Assembly: GCA_965232255.1 (NCBI GenBank)
Contig: OZ246962.1
Coordinates: forward strand, 1,550,001 to 1,614,000
Length of the DNA: 64,000 bases
Direction of reading: 5' to 3'
DNA from: Endozoicomonas sp965232255
GTDB lineage: Bacteria; Pseudomonadota; Gammaproteobacteria; Pseudomonadales; Endozoicomonadaceae
In this document: piece after piece, positions 44,136 to 51,481 of the stretch
Layout of the letters: each line of letters starts with the position of its first letter
Numbering within the stretch: the first letter of the stretch is position 1
Notes under the pieces: model-generated
Seen by the model: the letters and a program-made list of their open reading frames with translations, nothing else
Databases searched by the model: none
Told to the model about the DNA's origin: nothing
Made by a program: the position numbers and the translations under genes

Positions 44136-44864
44136 TTAATAGTACTTTTTTTGAACGCCCAGCGCATCCCTGATGCACATTGCTGCCCTGGTGCCTTTAC
44201 AGGCCAATTCAAAAGCTTTTAATGCTTCTTCATAAGACTTTCCGCAATACATTGCATGATTGTTTTCATTAGGGCATGGTGGGGGATTGGTGTCCCCAGC
44301 GTAGGAAAGTATGGGAGGGTCTGAATATTTGATAAATCTTGAACAAAGTTGCGGGTTTATTGCCAACATAAAAAACTGGCCATTTTCAAGTGTGCCAAAA
44401 TGGATTGAAAGAGTATCGTTGAGTCCGGAGCTCTCATAGCTAATCAGGCTATACCTGTAATAAGAAAGATGAGTTATAGCAAAAACGCCTAAGATTTCCT
44501 TAATCTCAGGAATCGTTTTTTTTTCGTTGGCTAATTTTCCATTACTACAAATATGATATGTTCGCATATCCGTATCAAAGAATTCCCTTGTTTTTTCTCT
44601 TTCTGCTTCTTTTATGTTTTTAAATTCAATTGAGTAGCGTTTTGCTGCTTTTTTAATGGTGTAATTGTCTATGCAATTATTCGCATATCTGCACAACTGT
44701 TTTAATCGTAAAACATCGGGTAGAGGTAATTTGGAAGCAATAATCTGTACGATTTCAATAGGAAGAGCGATGAATTTTGTTTGCGTGTTATTTTCCGATT
44801 TTATTTCTTGATTTTGTCTTGTGCATGACATTAACGTTGAGTTAGCCGTTAATTGTGGAAACAT
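44136..44864 (-). CDS. F-box-like domain protein
   Basis: 242 residues. Residues 34-72 (LPIEIVQIIASKLPLPDVLR, then LKQLCRYANNCIDNYTIKKA) match the F-box consensus LP-x-E-x3-I-x3-L-x3-D-x2-R-x3-C-x3-N. F-boxes recruit eukaryotic Skp1 to SCF ubiquitin ligases, and bacterial members (Legionella LegU1, AnkB) are injected effectors. The rest of the protein is unrecognised, with a C-terminal Cys-containing segment (CPNENNHAMYCGKSYEEALKA cut short here). There is no signal peptide. AAGGAGAAC precedes the start. Its AT-rich composition and position among repeats suggest acquisition by transfer. No secretion system is in the window. Confidence 0.68.
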   Translation of the reverse strand: MFPQLTANSTLMSCTRQNQEIKSENNTQTKFIALPIEIVQIIASKLPLPDVLRLKQLCRYANNCIDNYTIKKAAKRYSIEFKNIKEAEREKTREFFDTDMRTYHICSNGKLANEKKTIPEIKEILGVFAITHLSYYRYSLISYESSGLNDTLSIHFGTLENGQFFMLAINPQLCSRFIKYSDPPILSYAGDTNPPPCPNENNHAMYCGKSYEEALKAFELACKGTRAAMCIRDALGVQKKYY

Positions 44865-44927
44865 ACAGTTCTCCTTTACCTTAATTCGATTTGAGTCTTA
44901 ATTTTCTTATAAGTTCCCTTTTTTTGA

Positions 44928-44959
44928 GACGAAAAGACGAAAAGACGAAAAGACGAAAA
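44928..44959. repeat. Microsatellite, GACGAAAA four times
   Basis: Four perfect 8-bp units lie upstream of the F-box-like gene, followed by more A-rich DNA leading into the island repeat. Confidence 0.85.
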
Positions 44960-44967
44960 GAAAAACG

Positions 44968-45150
44968 AAAAAAGGACAGCTACTTTTTTAATGAAAAAAT
45001 ACCGAGACCGAAAAAAATGAAAAAAGGACAGCCACTTTTCTCGGTCGAATTTATGGGTGTCCTATTTTCTCCAATTTATGGGTGTCCTATTTTCTCTCCT
45101 ATTTTCTCCTATCCTATTTTCTCCTATCCTATTTTCTCCTATTTTTTCTT
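44968..45150. repeat. Island repeat cluster with one complete copy and extra halves
   Basis: A left half at 44968-44990, a complete copy at 45020-45068 (A-run, GGACAGCCACTTTTCTC, GGTCG, AATTTATGGGTGTCC, TATTTT), another right half at 45073-45095, then a CTATTTTCTC-type tandem tract to about 45150. It lies 13 bases after the stop of the serine-type transporter on the minus strand. Confidence 0.88.
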
Positions 45151-45163
45151 ACGCGTTGCTCCA

Positions 45164-46429
45164 TCAGATCAGCTGAGAAGTGATAAAGCCGGTAATGGCG
45201 ATCAGACCCATCACGACAGTGAAGATGTCAGCTTTGCTGCGGTACTGGTACATGGAGGGTACGGTGTGAGTGGCGTAGACTGGCAGAAGAAACAAGATAA
45301 CTGCGAGGATCGGCGCCACCAGGGATTCAATCATGCCCATAACGCTGAGGTTGGCGTAGGCAACAGCCCAGACAGTCAGTGTGATGAAGACAATAATGCC
45401 CTTGTCCACAGCTTGCAGATTCACTGGCTTGCCGGTAGCTTTGGCACGATTGACGATCAAACCTTGCAAGCCTTCGCGGGTGCCCATGTAGTGACCAAAG
45501 AAAGAAGAGGAAATAGCAACGATGGCAACCAATTGTGCCAGCCACGCAAAAATTTGATTGTCAGTACGCTCAGCAAAGATGGACAGAATAGGCAGGTTAG
45601 CTGCTTTGGCCGCCAGCAGTTCAGCAGGCGACAACGTCAGTACACAGCTGTAGACAAAGAACATGGTGAAACCAACCAACATCATGGTGGTGCGCATCAG
45701 GGTTTTGCTGGTTTGAGGTTCCGCATTATCACCCAACTCTTTGCGATAGGCGCTGGCGAACGAGGAGATTGCTGGTGAGTGACTAAAGGCCAATACCAGT
45801 ACCGGAATGGTTAAAAAGACGGTTTTCAGGAAATCACCGACAGAAACAGACGCTTCAAACTGAGCCGTGTTCCACTGTGGGATCAGATAGAGCGAAGCGC
45901 CCAACAATACAGCAATTAACGGGTAGACAGTGGCATTGGTTACTTTCAGTACGATGTTTTGACCAGCAATCATAACGCTGACCATGGCGACCACCAGAAC
46001 AAAACTGAGGACAGCTCGGTTTGGTTGTTCCATACCTAGTTGGTTTACCATCAGTGAGCTGACGGTATTGGTAATGCCGATGCCATAAATCAGCAGAATC
46101 GGATAAATAGAAGCGAAATAACCGAAGGTGATCAGGCTGCCTGCTTTCTGACCAAAGTGCTCGGTAACGGTTTCAGTGATGTCGGCGTCCGGATTTTCAG
46201 ATGACAGGCATAGACGATTCAGCCCACGGTGTGCCAGAAAAGTCATAGGACCAATGAGAATGGTGATTAGAATCAGTGGCCAGATACCACCAAGTCCCGC
46301 ATTAATGGGTAAAAAGAGAACGCCGACACCGATTGCCGTGCCGAATAAGGTGAGCATCCATTCAGTATCGCGTTTTGTCCAGGCGGTTTTTTTGACGACA
46401 GAAGACGTCTTGTTGATTGCTTGAGTCAT
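45164..46429 (-). CDS. Amino acid transporter, SdaC/TdcC (HAAAP) serine-threonine family
   Basis: 421 residues and 11 predicted membrane segments. DTEWMLTLFGTAIGVGVLFLP is the family opening; DFLKTVFLTIPVLVLAFSHS with PAISSFASAYRKE corresponds to the signature region in SdaC. Members are proton or sodium symporters for serine, threonine or aromatic amino acids; serine is the closest guess. No deaminase gene is adjacent. The gene's codons look like the core genes, unlike the repeats on both sides. Confidence 0.88.
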   Translation of the reverse strand: MTQAINKTSSVVKKTAWTKRDTEWMLTLFGTAIGVGVLFLPINAGLGGIWPLILITILIGPMTFLAHRGLNRLCLSSENPDADITETVTEHFGQKAGSLITFGYFASIYPILLIYGIGITNTVSSLMVNQLGMEQPNRAVLSFVLVVAMVSVMIAGQNIVLKVTNATVYPLIAVLLGASLYLIPQWNTAQFEASVSVGDFLKTVFLTIPVLVLAFSHSPAISSFASAYRKELGDNAEPQTSKTLMRTTMMLVGFTMFFVYSCVLTLSPAELLAAKAANLPILSIFAERTDNQIFAWLAQLVAIVAISSSFFGHYMGTREGLQGLIVNRAKATGKPVNLQAVDKGIIVFITLTVWAVAYANLSVMGMIESLVAPILAVILFLLPVYATHTVPSMYQYRSKADIFTVVMGLIAITGFITSQLI

Positions 46430-46581
46430 TTGGTGTTATACCTAAGCGAATTCAAGATGCAGGATTTAATATCTGAAAATTATCATTGTTCCAGTCGCCC
46501 GAGGAAGCACCAATTTTGGGTAAAGTTTCATCAAGAAAATGATTAGAAAAAATGAGGAAAAAAAGAGCAGAGGAAAAAAGG

Positions 46582-46657
46582 AAAAAAAGGACAGTCACTT
46601 TTCTGGAAAAAAAGGACAGTCACTTTTCTCAGACAAATTTATAGGTGTTCTATTTTT
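46582..46657. repeat. Island repeat: two left halves then one right half
   Basis: Left halves at 46582-46605 and 46607-46630 (GGACAGTCACTTTTCT), then AATTTATAGGTGTTC and TATTTTTT at 46636-46657. The right arm carries one change from TGTCC. Confidence 0.85.
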
Positions 46658-46728
46658 TATTCTTCCTATTTTTTATGCTTATCCGATTTTGCTGCGTAAT
46701 TTGTACCCTGCATTTTCTAATTCAGGAG

Positions 46729-46840
46729 AAAAAAAGGACAGCTACTTTTCTCGGCTAAATTTATGGGCGTCCTATTTTTCCTATCCTATTTTTCATCAAA
46801 TTTATGGGTGTCCTATTTTTATTATGGGTGTCCTATTTTT
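46729..46840. repeat. Island hairpin repeat followed by two extra right halves
   Basis: A complete copy at 46729-46779 (A7, GGACAGCTACTTTTCTC, GGCTA, AATTTATGGGCGTCC, TATTTTT), then ATTTATGGGTGTCC at 46800-46813 and ATTATGGGTGTCC at 46821-46833, each with a T-run. Confidence 0.88.
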
Positions 46841-46921
46841 ATTCTTTTTTCCTATTCTTCATCTTCTATTTTTCATCTCGTTTCCTATTTTTCGCTCACT
46901 GGATGAGCAACAAAGACAAAT

Positions 46922-46949
46922 AAAAAAGCGCCATAAGGCGCTTTTTTTT
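46922..46949 (-). terminator. Terminator of the rimP-to-pnp operon (bidirectional form)
   Basis: A6, GCGCC, loop ATAA, GGCGC, T8. It lies 31 bases beyond the pnp stop on the minus strand, where the A6 run becomes U6. It is nearly identical to the terminator after rpoD. Confidence 0.9.
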
Positions 46950-46980
46950 GGAGTGTTTAGGTCTTCAGCAAAAAACTATT

Positions 46981-49104
46981 TTACTCACCATGTGCCACTT
47001 GCTGTTCACGGATGCGAGCCACTTCCTTAATACTCAGCTTGATACGGCCACGGCTGTCCAGGTCCATAACCACAACATCCAGCTTCTGGCCCATCTGCAG
47101 GTAATCACCCACGTTTTCCACGCGGTGATCGGCGATCTGGGAGATGTGCACCAAGCCGTCCTGTCCGGGCAGAATGTTAACAAACGCGCCGAACTCAACA
47201 ATGCGGGTTACGGTGCCGGTGTAGATTTTGCCAATCTCAGCCTCTGCGGTGACGCCGTACACGCGATCGTAAGCGGCCTGACAAGCCTCACGGGTATCGC
47301 CGTAGATTTTAACTGTGCCATCGTCAGCAATATCAACAGACGCGCCGGTATCTTCGCAGATAGAACGGATAGTCGCGCCGCCCTTGCCGATAACGTCACG
47401 AATCTTATCCTGATCGATTTTCAGAGTCATAGTCATCGGCGCATTAGGCGACAATTCGTTGCGCGAACGGGCAATGACCTTGTTCATTTCAGACAGAATG
47501 TGCAAACGGGCGTGCAGTGCCTGGTCCAGCGCGATATCCATAATCTCTTCGGTAATGCCGGCGATTTTGATATCCATCTGCAAGGCAGTAACACCGTGCG
47601 CAGTACCGGCCACTTTAAAGTCCATGTCGCCCAGGTGATCTTCGTCGCCCAGGATATCGGTCAGTACAGCAAACTGCTCGCCCTCTTTGACCAGGCCCAT
47701 AGCGATACCCGCAACTGGTGCCTTCAGGGGAACGCCCGCGTCCATCAGTGCCAGGGAAGAACCGCAGACAGACGCCATGGAGCTGGAACCGTTAGATTCG
47801 GTGATTTCAGAAACCACACGCACGGTGTACGGGAATTCTTCTTCATTAGGCAGAACGGCCTGAATACCACGACGAGCTAAACGACCATGGCCGATTTCAC
47901 GACGCCCTGGAGGACCCATACGCCCACACTCACCGACAGAGTAGGGCGGGAAGTTGTAGTGCAACATAAAGGCATCGCGGCTTTCGCCTTCCAGCGCATC
48001 AATAAACTGCGCGTCACGAGCGGTCCCGAGGGTAGTGGTCACGATGGCCTGGGTTTCACCACGGGTGAACAGGGCAGAGCCGTGAGTCTTTTTCAGCATG
48101 CCAACTTCAACAGTGATTGGGCGCACGGTCTTGGCGTCGCGACCGTCGATCCGTGGTTGGCCACTGATGATGTTGCCACGAACCACTGACTTTTCCAGCT
48201 TATTGAAGTAAGTCAGCACGTCGTCGGCAGTGAACTTGTCTTCGCCGGCTAATGTTTCTACGGCCTCAGCGCGCAGGGCGGCCAGCGTGTTGCTGCGCTC
48301 TTGCTTGATGATGATCTGGTAGGCGTCGCGAATCTTCTGTTCAAAGGCGGCGGCAACTGCTTCTTTGACCGCAGTTTTCTCAGGCTCTGGCTGCCAGTCC
48401 CAGGTTGGTTTGCCCACTTCGGCGGCAAACTCGCGGATCGCTTCGATCACACACTGGTACTCTTGTTGAGCAAACAGCACAGCGCCGAGCATTTCATCTT
48501 CGGTCAGCTCTTGGGCTTCGGATTCCACCATCAGTACGGCGTCGCTGGTACCGGCTACGACCATGTCCAGCTCGGAGTTTTTCAGCTGTTCAAACGACGG
48601 GTTAAGGATATAACCGTCATCTTCAGTAAAGCCAACACGGGCTGCACCCACTGGGCCGCCAAAGGGAATACCAGAGATGGCCAGCGCGGCAGATGTGGCG
48701 ATCATGCCGAGAATGTCTGGATCGTGCTTTTTGTCCACTGAGACCACAGTGACGATCACCTGCACTTCATTCATGAAGCCTTTAGGGAACAATGGGCGAA
48801 TAGGGCGGTCAATCAGGCGTGAAGTCAGCGTCTCTTTTTCGCTGGCCTTGCCTTCACGCTTCAAAAATCCGCCAGGAATTTTACCGGCAGCGTACACTTT
48901 TTCCTGGTAGTGCACGGACAGCGGGAAGAAGTCCTGACCATCGCGGGCACTGGTGGCACCAACGACGGTGGCCAACACTTGCAGGTCACCCATGGTGGCC
49001 AGAACGGCACCAGTGGCCTGACGAGCGATACGACCAGTTTCCAGCGTTACGGTATGTTCACCGAACTGGAACGTTTTAGTAGAGGCTTTTGGAGCAATAC
49101 TCAC
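46981..49104 (-). CDS. pnp: Polyribonucleotide nucleotidyltransferase (PNPase)
   Basis: From a GTG at 49104 (AAGGAAAA nine bases upstream) it has 707 residues, the family size; the frame is open to 49209 without conservation. Motifs: FQFGEHTVTLETGRIARQATGA is the first RNase PH domain; PLSVHYQEK, SRLIDRPIRPLFP and FMLHYNFPPYSVGE follow. The KH domain (IRDVIGKGGATI) and S1 domain (IYTGTVTRIVEFGAFVNILPG) close it. It degrades RNA 3' to 5' by phosphorolysis, in the degradosome. It follows rpsO as usual. Confidence 0.96.
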   Translation of the reverse strand: MSIAPKASTKTFQFGEHTVTLETGRIARQATGAVLATMGDLQVLATVVGATSARDGQDFFPLSVHYQEKVYAAGKIPGGFLKREGKASEKETLTSRLIDRPIRPLFPKGFMNEVQVIVTVVSVDKKHDPDILGMIATSAALAISGIPFGGPVGAARVGFTEDDGYILNPSFEQLKNSELDMVVAGTSDAVLMVESEAQELTEDEMLGAVLFAQQEYQCVIEAIREFAAEVGKPTWDWQPEPEKTAVKEAVAAAFEQKIRDAYQIIIKQERSNTLAALRAEAVETLAGEDKFTADDVLTYFNKLEKSVVRGNIISGQPRIDGRDAKTVRPITVEVGMLKKTHGSALFTRGETQAIVTTTLGTARDAQFIDALEGESRDAFMLHYNFPPYSVGECGRMGPPGRREIGHGRLARRGIQAVLPNEEEFPYTVRVVSEITESNGSSSMASVCGSSLALMDAGVPLKAPVAGIAMGLVKEGEQFAVLTDILGDEDHLGDMDFKVAGTAHGVTALQMDIKIAGITEEIMDIALDQALHARLHILSEMNKVIARSRNELSPNAPMTMTLKIDQDKIRDVIGKGGATIRSICEDTGASVDIADDGTVKIYGDTREACQAAYDRVYGVTAEAEIGKIYTGTVTRIVEFGAFVNILPGQDGLVHISQIADHRVENVGDYLQMGQKLDVVVMDLDSRGRIKLSIKEVARIREQQVAHGE

Positions 49105-49527
49105 GTTATTTTCCTTTATGACTAATCGATACTGCCCAGCCTGCATCCAAACGGTCACAGAGATGGATGCAATCAAGAAACCTCGGTAGCCAAGGACTCT
49201 GAATTGCACCCTATGCAGACGGTGCAGGTCTAGGCGATGCTGGTCTCAGGGAAGCGGTAAGCCGATTCGTGTCTGCCGTTTGCCCTGAGCCGGTCAAAGC
49301 GCCGACGTGCGACAACACTTTCCTTCGACGGACTCAGTATGAACGGTGTTCAGTGATATCTTCGTGCTTACCTTTTCCCTTATTTGCCAAAGCGGGGTAA
49401 CCGCGCTGGCGGGCAGCAGGAAATTTCAACTTGCAAATAGCAAAACACCGCCAGCCACAGATATTGCAGCTCGCGGTGCCTTGACTGCGGCTGGTGATGC
49501 ACAGCACCACCAGCCGTTATGTGCCGA
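49105..49527. other. rpsO-pnp intergenic region
   Basis: 423 bases with no gene. It holds an inverted pair at 49276-49346 (separate entry). PNPase autoregulation in E. coli uses an RNase III stem in this interval, which this pair might replace. Confidence 0.5.
49276..49346. repeat. Inverted pair of a common intergenic palindrome
   Basis: CCGTTTGCCCTGAGCCGGTC (49276-49295, continuing AAAG) and the inverse of CCTTCGACGGACTCAGTATG (49322-49341, continuing AACGG) share the widespread intergenic motif GTTCG..CTGAGC..GTCGAAG. The arms can pair into a long imperfect stem. Confidence 0.65.
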
Positions 49528-49797
49528 TCAGCGACGCAGACCGAGACTCTGAATCAGCGCACGGTAACGCTCAACATCCTTACGCTTGAGGTAGTCCAGC
49601 AGCTTGCGACGCTGGTTTACCATACGAATCAGGCCACGACGAGAATGGTGGTCTTTGTGATTCGCCTTGAAGTGCCCTTGCAGGCCTTCAATGTTTGCTG
49701 TCAGCAGGGCAACCTGAACTTCAGGAGAACCGGTATCGCCCGCAGCGCGTGCAAACTTTTCAAGGATTTCAGCTTTCTTTTGAGCAGTCAAAGCCAT
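49528..49797 (-). CDS. rpsO: 30S ribosomal protein S15
   Basis: 89 residues, full length, with the conserved DTGSPEVQVALLTANIEGLQ, then HHSRRGLIRMVNQRRKLLDYL. S15 binds 16S rRNA helices 20-22 early in 30S assembly and in E. coli represses its own mRNA. It sits between truB and pnp. Confidence 0.98.
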   Translation of the reverse strand: MALTAQKKAEILEKFARAAGDTGSPEVQVALLTANIEGLQGHFKANHKDHHSRRGLIRMVNQRRKLLDYLKRKDVERYRALIQSLGLRR

Positions 49798-49941
49798 TGT
49801 TAAATCTCCGGATAATATGCAATACAGAAAAACCGGCGTGACCGTGCATATTTACAGCCAGCCATTGCAACATGGCGAGGCATTCTATCACCATGTTGAG
49901 AAGGCGTCCAAAAAAACTGTGTCGCTGTCGGCGTGTCTGGC

Positions 49942-51018
49942 TCAGCCTTTGACCAGGCGTTTCGGTGCCACCAGGCCGTCATCGGTAATTTCACCAATGC
50001 CAAGGAAGCTCAGCCCTTCACTGCCTTCGGCAATACCATAAATACGCACATTGCCGCTGGTTGGCGCCTGGGGGACTTGTACCGGATTACCCTGGGAAAT
50101 GAAGTAACTGCTGGTTTCGCCCAGCTTCACCTGTGGCCAGTCACTGACTGCGCTGTCTTGTGGCAGCAGCAGCCCATCAATGACCAGATCACCGGCCCGG
50201 TGACGCTGGCGGGACAGACGCTTAAAGCGCTCGGTTTGCTCCGCATTCAACTGCTCCCGACCGGATTCTTGCATCAGGGTGGACAGCTCGGCAAATTCCG
50301 CCTGCTGCTGTGGGTCCAGGGCCGCGTCACGGGCATCGTCGCGCAGCCGCGCCAGCTCGTCCAGCGAATACGCCTGATGCTCAGTGTAAGGGCCTGCCTT
50401 CAGACGTTTGAGTTCCGATACATGGCCAAGGCAGCCAAGGGCTTCGCCAATGTCTTCTATCAGGGTGCGAATGTAAGTGCCTTTGGTGCAATCCACCTCG
50501 AACACACATTCATCGCCGCTGAAATCCAGCAGCTCCAGTCGGTGAATGGTGATGGTGCGAGGAGCGCGCTCCACTTCAATGCCTTCGCGGGCATATTCAT
50601 ACAACGGCCGTCCGTTATGTTTGAGGGCTGAATACATACTAGGCACTTGTTGTATATCTCCGCGAAAACGGGCCAGCACGCCTTCCACATCGGCACGGGT
50701 AACCGTCACCGGGCGCTCTTCCACTACTTCGCCCTCACGGTCACCAGTAGTAGTACGCACGCCCATTTTCATAGTGGTGCGGTAGGATTTGTCCGAGTCC
50801 AGCAAATACTGGGAAAACTTGGTGGCCTCGCCCAGGCAGATGGGCAATACGCCGGTTGCCAGGGGATCAAGGCTGCCGGTGTGACCGGCTTTGGCGGCAT
50901 TATAAAGACGCTTTACCCGTTGCAGCACTTCGTTGGAAGAAGCGCCGTACACTTTGTCCACGACAATGATGCCGTCTACCGGACGACCACGGTTAACACG
51001 CCGACCTCTTCTGGCCAT
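49942..51018 (-). CDS. truB: tRNA pseudouridine-55 synthase, with an insertion
   Basis: 358 residues, about 50 longer than the usual TruB. The catalytic Asp51 lies in GHTGSLDPLATGVLP. KSYRTTMKMGVRTTTGDREG, VPSMYSALKHNG and CTKGTYIRTLIEDIGEALG follow in order. The extra part is a Gln/Arg-rich helical stretch (about 236-285) between LARLRD and LLLPQDSA, before the C-terminal PUA-like domain. It makes psi55 in the tRNA T-loop. Four bases separate it from rbfA. Confidence 0.94.
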   Translation of the reverse strand: MARRGRRVNRGRPVDGIIVVDKVYGASSNEVLQRVKRLYNAAKAGHTGSLDPLATGVLPICLGEATKFSQYLLDSDKSYRTTMKMGVRTTTGDREGEVVEERPVTVTRADVEGVLARFRGDIQQVPSMYSALKHNGRPLYEYAREGIEVERAPRTITIHRLELLDFSGDECVFEVDCTKGTYIRTLIEDIGEALGCLGHVSELKRLKAGPYTEHQAYSLDELARLRDDARDAALDPQQQAEFAELSTLMQESGREQLNAEQTERFKRLSRQRHRAGDLVIDGLLLPQDSAVSDWPQVKLGETSSYFISQGNPVQVPQAPTSGNVRIYGIAEGSEGLSFLGIGEITDDGLVAPKRLVKG

Positions 51019-51021
51019 GGT

Positions 51022-51414
51022 TTACTCTCCGGAATCTTCGTCACTGCCCGTTTGGGCATCTTTGGCGATGGCTTCATCGATCAGCGATGAGAGATAGGCG
51101 CCCCGACGCAGACTGTTGTCATAAAAGAAGCGCAGCTGTGGGGTAAAACGCAGCTTGATGGCTCGGGCCAGCTGGGAGCGTAAAAAGCCCGCTGCCTGGT
51201 TCAGAACCTGTACTGACTGGTCAATGTTCTCCTGATCATCCACGCCCAGGAATGAGACGTAGACATCAGCAAACGACATATCCCGACTAACTTTCACCGC
51301 ACTGACCGTGACCATGCCAAGGCGCGGATCTTTCATCTCCAGCTGGATTAGCTGAGCCAGTTCTTTTTGAACCTGATCAGCAACCCGCTGGGTACGACTG
51401 TACTCTTTAGCCAT
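51022..51414 (-). CDS. rbfA: Ribosome-binding factor A
   Basis: 130 residues. RTQRVADQVQKELAQLIQLEMKDPRLGMVTVSAVKVSRD is cut here to its key blocks: RTQRVADQVQKELAQLI and DPRLGMVTVSAVKVS, the RbfA KH-like fold. RFTPQLRFFYDNSLRRG closes it. It helps 16S rRNA 5' maturation and cold adaptation. It follows infB in the conserved operon. Confidence 0.95.
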   Translation of the reverse strand: MAKEYSRTQRVADQVQKELAQLIQLEMKDPRLGMVTVSAVKVSRDMSFADVYVSFLGVDDQENIDQSVQVLNQAAGFLRSQLARAIKLRFTPQLRFFYDNSLRRGAYLSSLIDEAIAKDAQTGSDEDSGE

Positions 51415-51481
51415 TTGATGCGCTCATATCAGAAAGCCCGCAGGACGCGGGCTTGGGATTGGTTGCGAAAGACCGGAAGAC

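Larger units (their letters stand above)
46430..46921. other. Repeat-filled intergenic region at the right edge of the island
   Basis: About 490 bases, almost all A-rich or T-rich repeat material (separate entries). A plus-strand frame at 46539-47030 is only the repeat read through and into pnp antisense, so it is not called. Confidence 0.6.

Noticed and set aside
44891..45778. A 295-codon plus-strand reading frame
   Set aside because: It reads through the island repeats (giving FMGVLF and YGCPIF peptides) and then antisense through the SdaC-type transporter. It has no conserved domain.
32819..46840. CRISPR array
   Set aside because: The island repeats are irregularly spaced by hundreds to thousands of bases with genes between them; no regular spacers and no cas genes exist.
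46539..47030. A 163-codon plus-strand frame with repeated YGCPIF / FIGVLFF peptides
   Set aside because: It is the hairpin repeat translated by chance, followed by pnp antisense.
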